33,192 nt of DNA from Cellulomonas massiliensis JC225 (lineage in GTDB: Bacteria; Actinomycetota; Actinomycetes; Actinomycetales; Cellulomonadaceae), in contig NZ_HE978588.1 in assembly GCF_000312005.1 (NCBI RefSeq), forward strand, positions 413,113 through 446,304. The letters run 5' to 3'. A program made the position numbers and the translations under genes. This document shows, piece by piece, positions 6,812 through 13,186 of the stretch (position 1 is its first letter; the number at the start of each line of letters is the position of its first letter). The notes beneath the pieces are model-generated. The model saw only the letters and a program-made list of their open reading frames with translations, was not told where the DNA came from and made no database searches.

Positions 6812-7546
6812 GTGACGCTCAACCTCGGTCCCGGGCTCAAGCGGGACGCCGTGCGCGACTACCTGCTCGACCTGGTCGCCGGACGCGGCCCGGGCGAGGC
6901 CATCCCCTCCGAGCGCGACCTCGCCCGCGAGCTCGGGGTGTCACGGCCGACGCTGCGGGCCGCCGTGGACGACCTGGTGCGGGGCGGCGTCCTCGTGCGC
7001 GAGCACGGCCGCGGGACCTTCACGGGGCCGCACCGGGTGACCCAGGCGCTCGCCGCCACGCCGAGCGGGTCGTTCTACGCGCCGCCCGCCGAGGGCGAGT
7101 GGGCGAGCCGCGTCCTGGAGCTGGAGACCATCGCCGCGGGTCCCCAGCTGGCCCGGCGGCTGCAGCTCGCGCCGGCCGCGCTCGTGCGCCGCATCGTGCG
7201 CCTGCGCGTCGTCGACGGCGAGCCGATGGCGATCGAGCGCATCCACCTCCCGGCGGTGCTCGTCGACGGCCTGGAGGCGGACGACCTCGTCGCCGGGTCG
7301 TTCTACCGGCTGCTGCGCGAGCGCTTCGGCGTCGACGTGCGCAGCGCGGTGCAGACCCTCGAGGCGACCGTCACCGACGAGACCGAGGCGCACCTGCTCG
7401 ACGTCCCGCAGCACTTCCCCGCGCTCATGGTCGAGCGCACGACGCGGGACGCCGGGGGCCGCATCGTCGAGTTCGTCCGCTCGGTGTACCGCGGCGACCG
7501 CTACCGGGTGACGTCCGAGCTCCACTTCGACGCCGAGTCGGGCTGA
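6812..7546 (+). CDS. dasR: GntR-family (HutC/UTRA) transcriptional regulator, DasR-like
   Basis: 244 residues. Residues about 10-75 are a winged helix-turn-helix of the GntR family, with the recognition region IPSERDLARELGVSRPTLRAAVDDL. Residues about 90-240 are a UTRA ligand-binding domain with VVDGEPMAIERIHLP and EFVRSVYRGDRYRV, the segments best conserved with Streptomyces DasR. DasR senses amino-sugar phosphates such as GlcN-6-P and represses chitin and GlcNAc genes; that role is transferred here from the family and the locus. The GTG at 6812 was chosen over a GTG at 6785 because the earlier codon lies inside the operator and promoter. The gene is divergent from dasA across two inverted repeats. 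DasR proper is confirmed only by ligand and regulon, so the symbol is provisional. Confidence 0.8.
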   Translation: MTLNLGPGLKRDAVRDYLLDLVAGRGPGEAIPSERDLARELGVSRPTLRAAVDDLVRGGVLVREHGRGTFTGPHRVTQALAATPSGSFYAPPAEGEWASRVLELETIAAGPQLARRLQLAPAALVRRIVRLRVVDGEPMAIERIHLPAVLVDGLEADDLVAGSFYRLLRERFGVDVRSAVQTLEATVTDETEAHLLDVPQHFPALMVERTTRDAGGRIVEFVRSVYRGDRYRVTSELHFDAESG

Positions 7547-7556
7547 CCCGGCGGGT

Positions 7557-7576
7557 GCGCCGCGGGAGCGCGGCGC
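7557..7576 (+). terminator. Hairpin after the dasR-like gene
   Basis: GCGCCGC (7557-7563) and GCGGCGC (7570-7576) form a 7-bp stem with a 6-base loop, ten bases past the regulator's stop codon. No T-tract follows. A plausible terminator separating it from the next gene. Confidence 0.4.
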
Positions 7577-7614
7577 GGGCGGGACCGTCCGCGCCCCGTG
7601 GCAGGGTGGGCCGC

Positions 7615-8214
7615 GTGAGCCCCCTCGACGACGTGCTGCCCGGCGACGACCTGGACGGCGAGCGCCTGGAGGACGCCGTGCTCGACGGCCGCGACCTCGC
7701 GGGGTCGTCGCTGCTCGAGTGCGCGTTCGCGCGCTGCTCGCTCGACGAGCTGCGCCTCGACCGGGCCCGGCTCGTCGACACCACGTTCGACGAGTGCCGC
7801 GCCGGGTCCCTGTCCGCCGCGAGCGGCACCTGGCAGGACGTCACGTGGACGGACGCGCGCGTGGGTGCGCTGCTCGCCGGCGGGTCGGCGTGGACCCGGG
7901 TCGAGCTGCGCGGCGGCAAGCTCGACTACGTGAACCTGCGCGGCGCCCGCCTGGACACCGTGCGGCTCGTCGAGGTCGTCGTCGACGAGCTCGACCTCAC
8001 CGACGCGCAGGCCCGCGGGCTCCGCCTCGAGGGCTGCCGCGTGCGCTCGCTCACGCTGCGCGGCGCCCGGCTGCGCTCCGCCGACCTGCGCGGCGTGGAC
8101 GGGCTGCAGGCGCTCGCCGGCGCGGACGGCCTCGCGGGCGCGACGATCACGCAGGGCCAGCTGCTCGAGCTCGCCCCGCTGCTCGCCGAGCACCTCGGCC
8201 TCGTCGTCGACTGA
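7615..8214 (+). CDS. Pentapeptide-repeat protein
   Basis: 199 residues dominated by degenerate pentapeptide repeats of the A(D/N)LXX type: DDLDGERLEDAVLDGRDLAG near the start, then RLDRARLVDTTF, LRGGKLDYVNLRGARL and LRGARLRSADLRGVDG toward the end. Such repeats fold as a right-handed square beta-helix about 100 residues or more long. The C-terminal 25 residues form a helical cap (ITQGQLLELAPLLAEHLGL) typical of actinobacterial members. No signal peptide or membrane segment is seen, so it is probably cytoplasmic. Some relatives mimic DNA and protect gyrase (Qnr, MfpA), but no feature here proves that. The GTG at 7615 is preceded at seven bases by CAGGGT, a possible -10 box for a leaderless transcript, which also resembles a ribosome site. 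Confidence 0.85.
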   Translation: MSPLDDVLPGDDLDGERLEDAVLDGRDLAGSSLLECAFARCSLDELRLDRARLVDTTFDECRAGSLSAASGTWQDVTWTDARVGALLAGGSAWTRVELRGGKLDYVNLRGARLDTVRLVEVVVDELDLTDAQARGLRLEGCRVRSLTLRGARLRSADLRGVDGLQALAGADGLAGATITQGQLLELAPLLAEHLGLVVD

Positions 8215-8223
8215 CGTCAGTCG
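8208..8223. terminator. Palindrome spanning two convergent stop codons
   Basis: CGACTGACGTCAGTCG is a perfect 16-bp palindrome containing the TGA of the pentapeptide gene (8212-8214) and the TGA of the opposing aminotransferase gene (8217-8219 on the minus strand). In RNA it could fold as a 6-bp stem with a 4-base loop in either direction. A weak bidirectional terminator is the simplest reading. Confidence 0.4.
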
Positions 8224-9638
8224 TCGAGCGCGGGCCCGCACGCCGCGGCCGCCGTGGCGGCGAGGTGGTCCAGGCCCTCCACGGCGATGAGCGGCCGGGT
8301 GTCGTCGACGACGGCCCAGCAGCCGTCGACCACCTCGTACCGCGCGCGCGGCCCCTCGCCCAGGTACGCGGCCACCCCGGACACCAGGCGGTCGACCCAC
8401 TCGCTCGTCGAGCCGACCCCGACGGACGCGCGGACGGCGCCGCCGGACGCCCCGAGGTGCGCGAGCAGGGGGTGCGCGCAGAACCGCCCGTCGCGCACGC
8501 CGATGCCGTGCTCGGCCGCGAGGTAGGCGGCGACGAGGCCGGCGTCGTGGCCGGGCACGGTGAACGTGACGACCCCGACGGGGTCGGCCGAGTCCGGCCA
8601 GATCCGGGCCACCTCGACGCCGTCGACCGCCCGCAGCCCGTCGACGAGCCGGTCCCGCAGCGCGACCTCGTGCGCCTCCAGGGCGCCGTCGGGCAGGGAC
8701 GCGAGCGTCTCACAGGCCTGCGCGAGGGCGATCGCGCCGACGACGTTCGGCGAGCCGGCCTCGTGCCGCGCGGGGGCCGGCTGCCAGACGGTACGGTCCG
8801 CGCGCACGTCGCGCACCGCGCCGCCGCCGGCCAGGTACGGGGTGCCGGTGTCGAGCCAGTCCCGGCGCCCGACGAGGGCGCCCGCACCGAACGGCGCGTA
8901 GGTCTTGTGGCCGGAGAAGGCGACGTAGTCGACGCCGGACTCCTGCAGCGAGAAGCGCCGGTGCGGGACGAGCTGCGCCCCGTCGACCGCCACCCGGGCA
9001 CCGGCGGCGTGGGCGATCGCCACCACCCGGTCCAGCGGCAGCGACTCCCCGGTCACGTTCGACGCCCCCGTCACCGTGACGAGCGCGAACGGCTGCTGCG
9101 CGAGCTCGATGGCGAGCGACGCGAGCGTGCCCTCCACCGTGGCGTCGATCGGCAGGATGGTCGTGCGGTGCTCGCCCCGCGCGGCGTGCACCCACGGCAG
9201 CAGGTTGGCGTGGTGCTCGAGGTCGAGCACCAGCACACGGCCGGGCACCACGGACGCGAGCAGGTTGAGCGAGTCGGTCGTGTTGCGGGTCACGACCGCC
9301 ACGTCGTCCTCGCGCGCCCCGACGAAGCGGGCGATCGTCTGCCGGGCCGCCTCGTACAGGGCGGTCGACACCTGCGAGAGGTAACCCGCCCCGCGGTGCA
9401 CGGAGGCGTACAGCGGCAGGACCTCGGCCACGCGGTCGGCGACGGCCTGCAGCGCCGGCGCGCTCGCCGCGTAGTCGAGGTTCGCGTAGACGCGCTGGGT
9501 GCCGTCGACGAGCGGCACGGTCGTGGACGCCCCCACGACGGGGAGCAGCGCCGCCACCGCGTCCGCGGCGGGGGTCAGGGGGTGGCCCGGCCCGGCGGCG
9601 CCGGTGGCACAGGACGGGGCGATCTCGGTGACGGTCAT
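8217..9638 (-). CDS. Class V aminotransferase, SufS/CsdA-like cysteine desulfurase
   Basis: 473 residues with fold type I PLP-enzyme features. NLDYAASAP at 53-61 is the start of the fold, HRGAGYLSQ at 81-89 follows, and EHHANLLPW lies at 141-149. D219 and Q222 (AVDGAQ) would contact PLP, and K245 in FSGHKTYAPFG is the PLP lysine. C387 in VRDGRFCAHPLL occupies the position of the persulfide cysteine of SufS, so it may release sulfur from cysteine as an enzyme-bound persulfide. About 40 residues beyond the usual fold end (YEVVDGCWAVVDDTRPLIAV onward) are unexplained. No suf genes are adjacent. A SAM-IV riboswitch in the leader and a divergent methionine operon suggest a role in sulfur mobilisation. 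The ATG at 9638 has GGAGGG seven bases upstream. Confidence 0.85.
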   Translation of the reverse strand: MTVTEIAPSCATGAAGPGHPLTPAADAVAALLPVVGASTTVPLVDGTQRVYANLDYAASAPALQAVADRVAEVLPLYASVHRGAGYLSQVSTALYEAARQTIARFVGAREDDVAVVTRNTTDSLNLLASVVPGRVLVLDLEHHANLLPWVHAARGEHRTTILPIDATVEGTLASLAIELAQQPFALVTVTGASNVTGESLPLDRVVAIAHAAGARVAVDGAQLVPHRRFSLQESGVDYVAFSGHKTYAPFGAGALVGRRDWLDTGTPYLAGGGAVRDVRADRTVWQPAPARHEAGSPNVVGAIALAQACETLASLPDGALEAHEVALRDRLVDGLRAVDGVEVARIWPDSADPVGVVTFTVPGHDAGLVAAYLAAEHGIGVRDGRFCAHPLLAHLGASGGAVRASVGVGSTSEWVDRLVSGVAAYLGEGPRARYEVVDGCWAVVDDTRPLIAVEGLDHLAATAAAACGPALDD

Positions 9639-9645
9639 GGCACAG

Positions 9646-9672
9646 CCCTCCGACTGGGGGACTGCCGTCCCC
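9646..9672 (-). promoter_or_regulatory. Expression platform of the SAM-IV leader
   Basis: On the minus strand a hairpin GGGGAC-GGCA-GTCCCC (9672-9657) overlaps the last bases of the SAM-IV aptamer and ends five bases before the ribosome site GGAGGG (9651-9646). The aptamer also contains CCCTCC, the exact complement of that site. Both features suggest control of translation initiation rather than transcription. The switching mechanism is an inference. Confidence 0.45.
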
Positions 9673-9784
9673 GCGCTTGCCGACGCCGGACGGCGTACGG
9701 CCAGGTCGTCACCCGGGGCACCCCGCCGCGGTGGGAGGGTTGCCGGCCAGCGAGCCGGGGCTTCGCGCTGGCGCTCATGACCTG
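9669..9784 (-). ncRNA. SAM-IV riboswitch
   Basis: The minus-strand sequence follows the SAM-IV class (mostly found in Actinobacteria) closely. P1 is CAGGTC (9784-9779) with GACCTG (9707-9702). P2 is GCCAGCG with CGCTGGC. The conserved CCGGCAACCCTCC junction and a GGGGTGCCCCGGGTGA segment follow. After P1 comes a hairpin ACGCC/GGCGT and the conserved GGCAAGCGCGGG tail, whose CGCGG can pair with CCGCG as the pseudoknot. It lies 31 bases before the ATG of the SufS-like gene and should lower its expression when S-adenosylmethionine is abundant. Confidence 0.9.
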
Positions 9785-9789
9785 CGTCG

Positions 9790-9819
9790 AGGGTGCCGAC
9801 GACGTGCCGACGGTGTCAA
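9790..9819 (-). promoter_or_regulatory. Promoter of the SAM-IV/SufS-like transcript
   Basis: TTGACA (9819-9814 on the minus strand) is a perfect -35 box. Eighteen bases later CACCCT (9795-9790) gives a poor -10 that keeps only the second A and final T. Transcription would start at about 9783, which is the first base of the riboswitch P1 stem. Confidence 0.55.
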
Positions 9820-9865
9820 CGCGTCGTCGCGCACGTCTCGGATCGCGGGACGACCGGTCCACCCC

Positions 9866-9895
9866 TTGGAGCCGGTCGGGCGGCGTGCGTACGAT
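9866..9895 (+). promoter_or_regulatory. Promoter of the SAM-I/rhodanese-metZ transcript
   Basis: TTGGAG (9866-9871) and TACGAT (9890-9895) are separated by 18 bases. The start would be near 9902, exactly at the beginning of the SAM-I P1 stem. It is back to back with the minus-strand promoter about 47 bases away. Confidence 0.65.
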
Positions 9896-9902
9896 CGCCG
9901 CA

Positions 9903-9994
9903 CCATCCAGAGCGGCCGAGAGATCTGGCTCGACGACGCCGCAGCAACCCGCGGGGCCACGCCCCGGCCGAGGGTGCTACCGCCAGACCGATGG
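9903..9994 (+). ncRNA. SAM-I (S-box) riboswitch
   Basis: The S-box pattern is visible in order. P1 is CCATC (9903-9907) with GATGG (9990-9994). CAGAGCGGCCGAGAGATC includes P2 and the kink-turn, and CTCGACGACGCCGCAGCAACC closes P2. A short P3 with GGGGC/GCCCC follows, then GAGGGTGCTACCGCC forms P4. The 3' strand of P1 runs directly into the ribosome site GGAGGAG before the ATG at 10003. SAM binding, which stabilises P1, would therefore hide the ribosome site, and translational control is likely. It regulates the rhodanese-metZ pair. Confidence 0.9.
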
Positions 9995-10002
9995 AGGAGC
10001 GC

Positions 10003-10410
10003 ATGACGTACGCCGGCGACCTGACCCCCCAGCAGGCCTGGGACCTGCTCCGCGACGACGAGGGCGCCGTGCTCGTCGACGTCCGCACCGACGGCGAGTG
10101 GCGCACGGTCGGGGTGCCGGACGCCGCCCAGCTCGGCGGACGAGCCGCGTTCGTCGAGTGGACCACCGCCGCCGGCCCCAACCCGCGGTTCCTCGAGGAG
10201 CTCGCCGAGGCGGGCGTCGAGCGCGGGCGGCCGGTCGTCTTCCTGTGCCGCTCGGGCGTCCGCTCGGTGGCCGCCGCCCAGGCGGCGACCTCCGCCGGCT
10301 ACGGCCCCGCCTACAACGTGCTGCAGGGCTTCGAGGGGGACGCCGGGCCGGACGGGCAGCGGGGCCACAGCGGCTGGCGCGCCGACGGCCTGCCCTGGCG
10401 CTCGCTGTGA
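10003..10410 (+). CDS. Rhodanese-domain sulfurtransferase
   Basis: 135 residues, a single rhodanese domain. It opens with LTPQQAWDLL and VLVDVRTDGEWRTVGVPDA, the usual Cdc25/rhodanese strand with the Asp-Val-Arg motif. The catalytic cysteine is C82 in FLCRSGVRS, a six-residue active loop suited to sulfur transfer. The protein has no signal peptide and should act in the cytoplasm, carrying persulfide sulfur. It is the first gene behind the SAM-I riboswitch and overlaps metZ by GTGA, so it may supply or handle sulfide for O-acylhomoserine sulfhydrylation. Rhodanese-metZ pairs are common in actinobacteria. The ATG has GGAGG about six bases upstream. Confidence 0.88.
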   Translation: MTYAGDLTPQQAWDLLRDDEGAVLVDVRTDGEWRTVGVPDAAQLGGRAAFVEWTTAAGPNPRFLEELAEAGVERGRPVVFLCRSGVRSVAAAQAATSAGYGPAYNVLQGFEGDAGPDGQRGHSGWRADGLPWRSL

Positions 10411-11669
10411 GCGCGGGCCGCGCCCTGCCCGGGCCCGGCGACTGGGACGACCACGGCCTGGACCGCTCGACCCTGCGCCCCGACACGCTCGCCGTGCGCG
10501 GCGGCCTCGTGCGCTCGGGCTTCGAGGAGATGTCCGAGGCGCTGTTCCTCACGCAGGGCTACACCTACGCGTCCGCGGCCGAGGCGGAGGCCGCGTTCGC
10601 CGGCGAGCGGGACCGGTTCCTGTACTCCCGGTACTCCAACCCGACCGTCTCGACGTTCGAGGAGCGCCTGCGGCTGCTCGACGGCGCCGAGGCCTGCTAC
10701 GCGACGGCGACCGGCATGTCCGCCGTGTTCACCGCGCTCGCCGCGCTGGTGAAGGCGGGCTCGCGGGTCGTGGCGGCGCGCGCGCTGTTCGGCTCGACCG
10801 TCGTCATCTTCGACGAGATCCTCGCCGGCTGGGGCGTCACCACCGATTACGTCGACGGGCACGAGCTCGCGCAGTGGGAGGCGGCGCTCGCCACGCCCGC
10901 CGACGTCGTGTTCTTCGAGACGCCGTCGAACCCGATGCAGGACCTCGTGGACGTCGCCGCGGTCGCGCGCCTGGCGCACGCCGCGGGAGCGACCGTCGTC
11001 GTCGACAACGTGTTCGCGACCCCGGTGCTGTCCCGGCCGCTCGACCTCGGCGCGGACGTGGTCGTCTACTCGGCGACGAAGCACATCGACGGGCAGGGCC
11101 GCGTCCTGGGCGGCGCGATCCTCGGTTCCGAGGACTACGTCCGCGGGCCGGTGCAGACGCTGCTGCGCAACACCGGGCCGTCCCTGTCGCCGTTCAACGC
11201 CTGGGTGCTGCTCAAGGGCCTCGAGACCCTGTCGCTGCGCGTCCGGCACCAGACGGCCTCGGCCCTCGAGCTGGCCACGTGGCTCGAGCAGCAGCCGCAG
11301 GTCGCCCGGGTCCGCTACCCGTACCTCGCCTCCCACCCGCAGCACGCGCTGGCCCGGCGGCAGCAGTCGGGCGGCGGCACCGTCGTCACGTTCGACCTCG
11401 CCGTGCCGCAGGACGCGAGCCCGGAGGTCGCGAAGAAGGCGACGTTCGGCGTGCTCGACGCGCTGCGGCTCGTCGACATCTCGAACAACCTCGGCGACGC
11501 GAAGTCGATCGTCACGCACCCGGCGACGACCACGCACCGCAAGCTCGGCCCGGAGGGCCGCGCACGCGTGGGGATCGCCGAGGCGACCGTCCGGTTCTCG
11601 GTGGGGCTGGAGGACGTCGGCGACCTGCGGGACGACCTGACGCAGGCGCTGGGGACGCTCGGCGGCTGA
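10407..11669 (+). CDS. metZ: O-succinylhomoserine sulfhydrylase (MetZ)
   Basis: 420 residues of the Cys/Met metabolism PLP family. It should convert O-succinylhomoserine (or the acetyl ester) and sulfide to homocysteine by direct sulfhydrylation. LYSRYSNPTVSTFEERL at about 72-88 is the family's substrate and PLP-phosphate segment, ATGMSAVFTAL follows at about 101-111, and K225 in YSATKHIDGQGR is the PLP lysine. THPATTTHRKL near the end contains the conserved substrate-binding region. The family resembles cystathionine gamma-synthase, but the FEEMSEALFLTQGYTYASA opening favours MetZ. The GTG at 10407 overlaps the rhodanese stop, so the two are translationally coupled and share the SAM-I riboswitch. 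Confidence 0.9.
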   Translation: MSAGRALPGPGDWDDHGLDRSTLRPDTLAVRGGLVRSGFEEMSEALFLTQGYTYASAAEAEAAFAGERDRFLYSRYSNPTVSTFEERLRLLDGAEACYATATGMSAVFTALAALVKAGSRVVAARALFGSTVVIFDEILAGWGVTTDYVDGHELAQWEAALATPADVVFFETPSNPMQDLVDVAAVARLAHAAGATVVVDNVFATPVLSRPLDLGADVVVYSATKHIDGQGRVLGGAILGSEDYVRGPVQTLLRNTGPSLSPFNAWVLLKGLETLSLRVRHQTASALELATWLEQQPQVARVRYPYLASHPQHALARRQQSGGGTVVTFDLAVPQDASPEVAKKATFGVLDALRLVDISNNLGDAKSIVTHPATTTHRKLGPEGRARVGIAEATVRFSVGLEDVGDLRDDLTQALGTLGG

Positions 11670-11677
11670 GCGGCTGC

Positions 11678-11707
11678 CCCCCGCGGTTGCGGGCGCTGCC
11701 GCGGGGG
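11678..11707 (+). terminator. Hairpin terminator after metZ
   Basis: CCCCCGCGG (11678-11686) and CCGCGGGGG (11699-11707) are perfect 9-bp arms with a 12-base loop, eight bases after the metZ stop codon. No T-tract follows. Confidence 0.55.
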
Positions 11708-11762
11708 TCCACGGTGGAGCGACGTCGAGCCGACGGCGCACCCCTGCTCAGCGGGAGCACGC

Positions 11763-12131
11763 ATGCCCACCTCGTCCGCGCCGGCCGGCGCCCGCGTCCG
11801 CCGCCTCGTCGCCACCCTGCTGCGCCTCGCGCTCGCCGTCGGTCTCGTCGGGCTGGCGGTCCTGCCGGGCACGGCGGCCGACGCCGCCGCCGCGCGCGAG
11901 CCCGTCACGGCCGTGGGCGTGCACGCCGCGACCACGCCCGCACCGACGCCGTCGGAGCCCGACTACGGGCCGCACCAGGCGCCCGGGCACGGTCAGCTCG
12001 GCGAGGTGAGCACCGCGGGCATCGTCTTCATCGTGGTGGTCGCCGCCGCGGCGATCTCGTTCGTCGTGACGATGGCGCTCCGCCACCGCCGCCGCACGCT
12101 GCGCGAACGCCGGGAGCACGAGGCGTCCTGA
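11763..12131 (+). CDS. Small membrane protein with signal peptide and C-terminal anchor
   Basis: 122 residues, family not recognised. A basic N-terminus is followed by a hydrophobic segment at about 17-37 (LVATLLRLALAVGLVGLAVL) and a likely signal-peptide cleavage after an Ala-rich stretch near 43. A Pro/Thr-rich extracellular part (TTPAPTPSEPDYGPHQAPGHG) spans about 45-80. A second membrane segment at about 86-106 (GIVFIVVVAAAAISFVVTMAL) precedes a highly basic tail (RHRRRTLRERREHEAS). It is probably a single-pass protein with its short middle part outside. GGGAG lies six bases before the ATG. It converges on the lipid kinase gene. Nothing supports a specific function. Confidence 0.7.
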   Translation: MPTSSAPAGARVRRLVATLLRLALAVGLVGLAVLPGTAADAAAAREPVTAVGVHAATTPAPTPSEPDYGPHQAPGHGQLGEVSTAGIVFIVVVAAAAISFVVTMALRHRRRTLRERREHEAS

Positions 12132-12140
12132 CGACGCCCG

Positions 12141-12171
12141 CGGCCCGGCAGCGGGCTACTGCGCCGGGCCG
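12141..12171. terminator. Bidirectional hairpin between convergent genes
   Basis: CGGCCCGGC (12141-12149) and GCCGGGCCG (12163-12171) are perfect 9-bp arms with a 13-base loop. The stop codon of the minus-strand lipid kinase gene (12156-12158) sits in the loop, so the hairpin uses the end of that coding sequence. It can serve both strands. Confidence 0.55.
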
Positions 12172-13124
12172 ATCGGCACGCAGACCTGCAGCGCGCCGGG
12201 CCGGACGCGGACGTCCAGGACGCGGCCGGGCTCGATGACGTCGCCGTCCAGCTGGCGGGGCTGCGGACGGTTGCTGCGCACGACGACGTGCTCGCCGTGC
12301 AGCACCTCCCTGTTGGGCACCCGCGTGCGGCGCAGCAGCACCCCGACGAGGAGCTGGATCCAGTGCCCGAGGTTGCGGGGGGCGATGATCGCGACGTCGA
12401 GGCGGCCGTTCGCGGGCTGCGCGTCCGGCAGCAGGTCCAAGCCGCCCTGCAGGCGGCCGACGTTGCCGACCACGACGGTGCGCGCGTGCCGGCGCAGCGG
12501 GGGCCGCCCGTCGATGACGACGTCCACGAGCATCTCGTCGTCGGCCAGGTGCTTGAACGCGGAGACGACGTAGGCGAGGAACCCGGCCTTCGCCTTCAGG
12601 TTCGTCGGCGCGTCCTGCATGATGTGCGCGTCCAGGCCCATGCCGGCCATGACGGCGAACGTCTGCCCGTCCACCTCGCCCACGTCGATGGCGTCGCGCC
12701 CGCCGCCGAGGGCCAGCGCCACCGCCGCGGACGCGTCGGTCTCGACGCCGAGGTTCGTCGCGAGCAGGTTGCCCGTGCCGCCCGGGACGACCGCGAGCGC
12801 GGCGTCCGTGTCGAGCAGGCCCCGGATCGCCGACCGCACGGTGCCGTCGCCGCCGCAGACCATCACGACCTCGGCGCCGTCCTCGACGGCCTGCCGGGCC
12901 TGCCCCTCCCCCGGGTCCTCGGCCGTGGTCTCGAACCACGCCGGCTCCGGCCAGCCGGCCGCCGTGAGCTGCTCGGTGATCTGCGCGCGCAGCTCCTGCG
13001 CGCCCTCGACGCGGTTCGCGTTCATGACGATCGCCGTGCGGCGAGGGCGCTCCTGGGCGAGCTCCTCGGCCGCCTCCTCGTCGGGCGCCTGGTCGGGGTG
13101 GGGCTGCGTGCCGGTGTCGTCCAC
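12156..13124 (-). CDS. Diacylglycerol kinase family lipid kinase
   Basis: 322 residues of the DAGK catalytic family (DgkB/YegS class), which phosphorylates lipid hydroxyls with ATP at the membrane. After about 35 acidic, probably disordered residues the fold starts at TAIVMNANRVEGAQEL. The nucleotide loop is VVMVCGGDGTVRSAI, followed by LAVVPGGTGNLLATNLGV, both diagnostic. Further conserved pieces are MAGMGLDAHIM and ANGRLDVAII. The GTG at 13124 is preceded, with a seven-base gap, by GATACT (13137-13132), which suggests a leaderless transcript; an internal start at the NANRV methionine would cut the first strand. Substrate lipid is unknown. Confidence 0.85.
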   Translation of the reverse strand: MDDTGTQPHPDQAPDEEAAEELAQERPRRTAIVMNANRVEGAQELRAQITEQLTAAGWPEPAWFETTAEDPGEGQARQAVEDGAEVVMVCGGDGTVRSAIRGLLDTDAALAVVPGGTGNLLATNLGVETDASAAVALALGGGRDAIDVGEVDGQTFAVMAGMGLDAHIMQDAPTNLKAKAGFLAYVVSAFKHLADDEMLVDVVIDGRPPLRRHARTVVVGNVGRLQGGLDLLPDAQPANGRLDVAIIAPRNLGHWIQLLVGVLLRRTRVPNREVLHGEHVVVRSNRPQPRQLDGDVIEPGRVLDVRVRPGALQVCVPIGPAQ

Positions 13125-13186
13125 GGCCCCGAGTATCCAGGCGATCGGCGGATCCGGCGCGGCGACGAGGTCGGCGCGGGTGCCGG

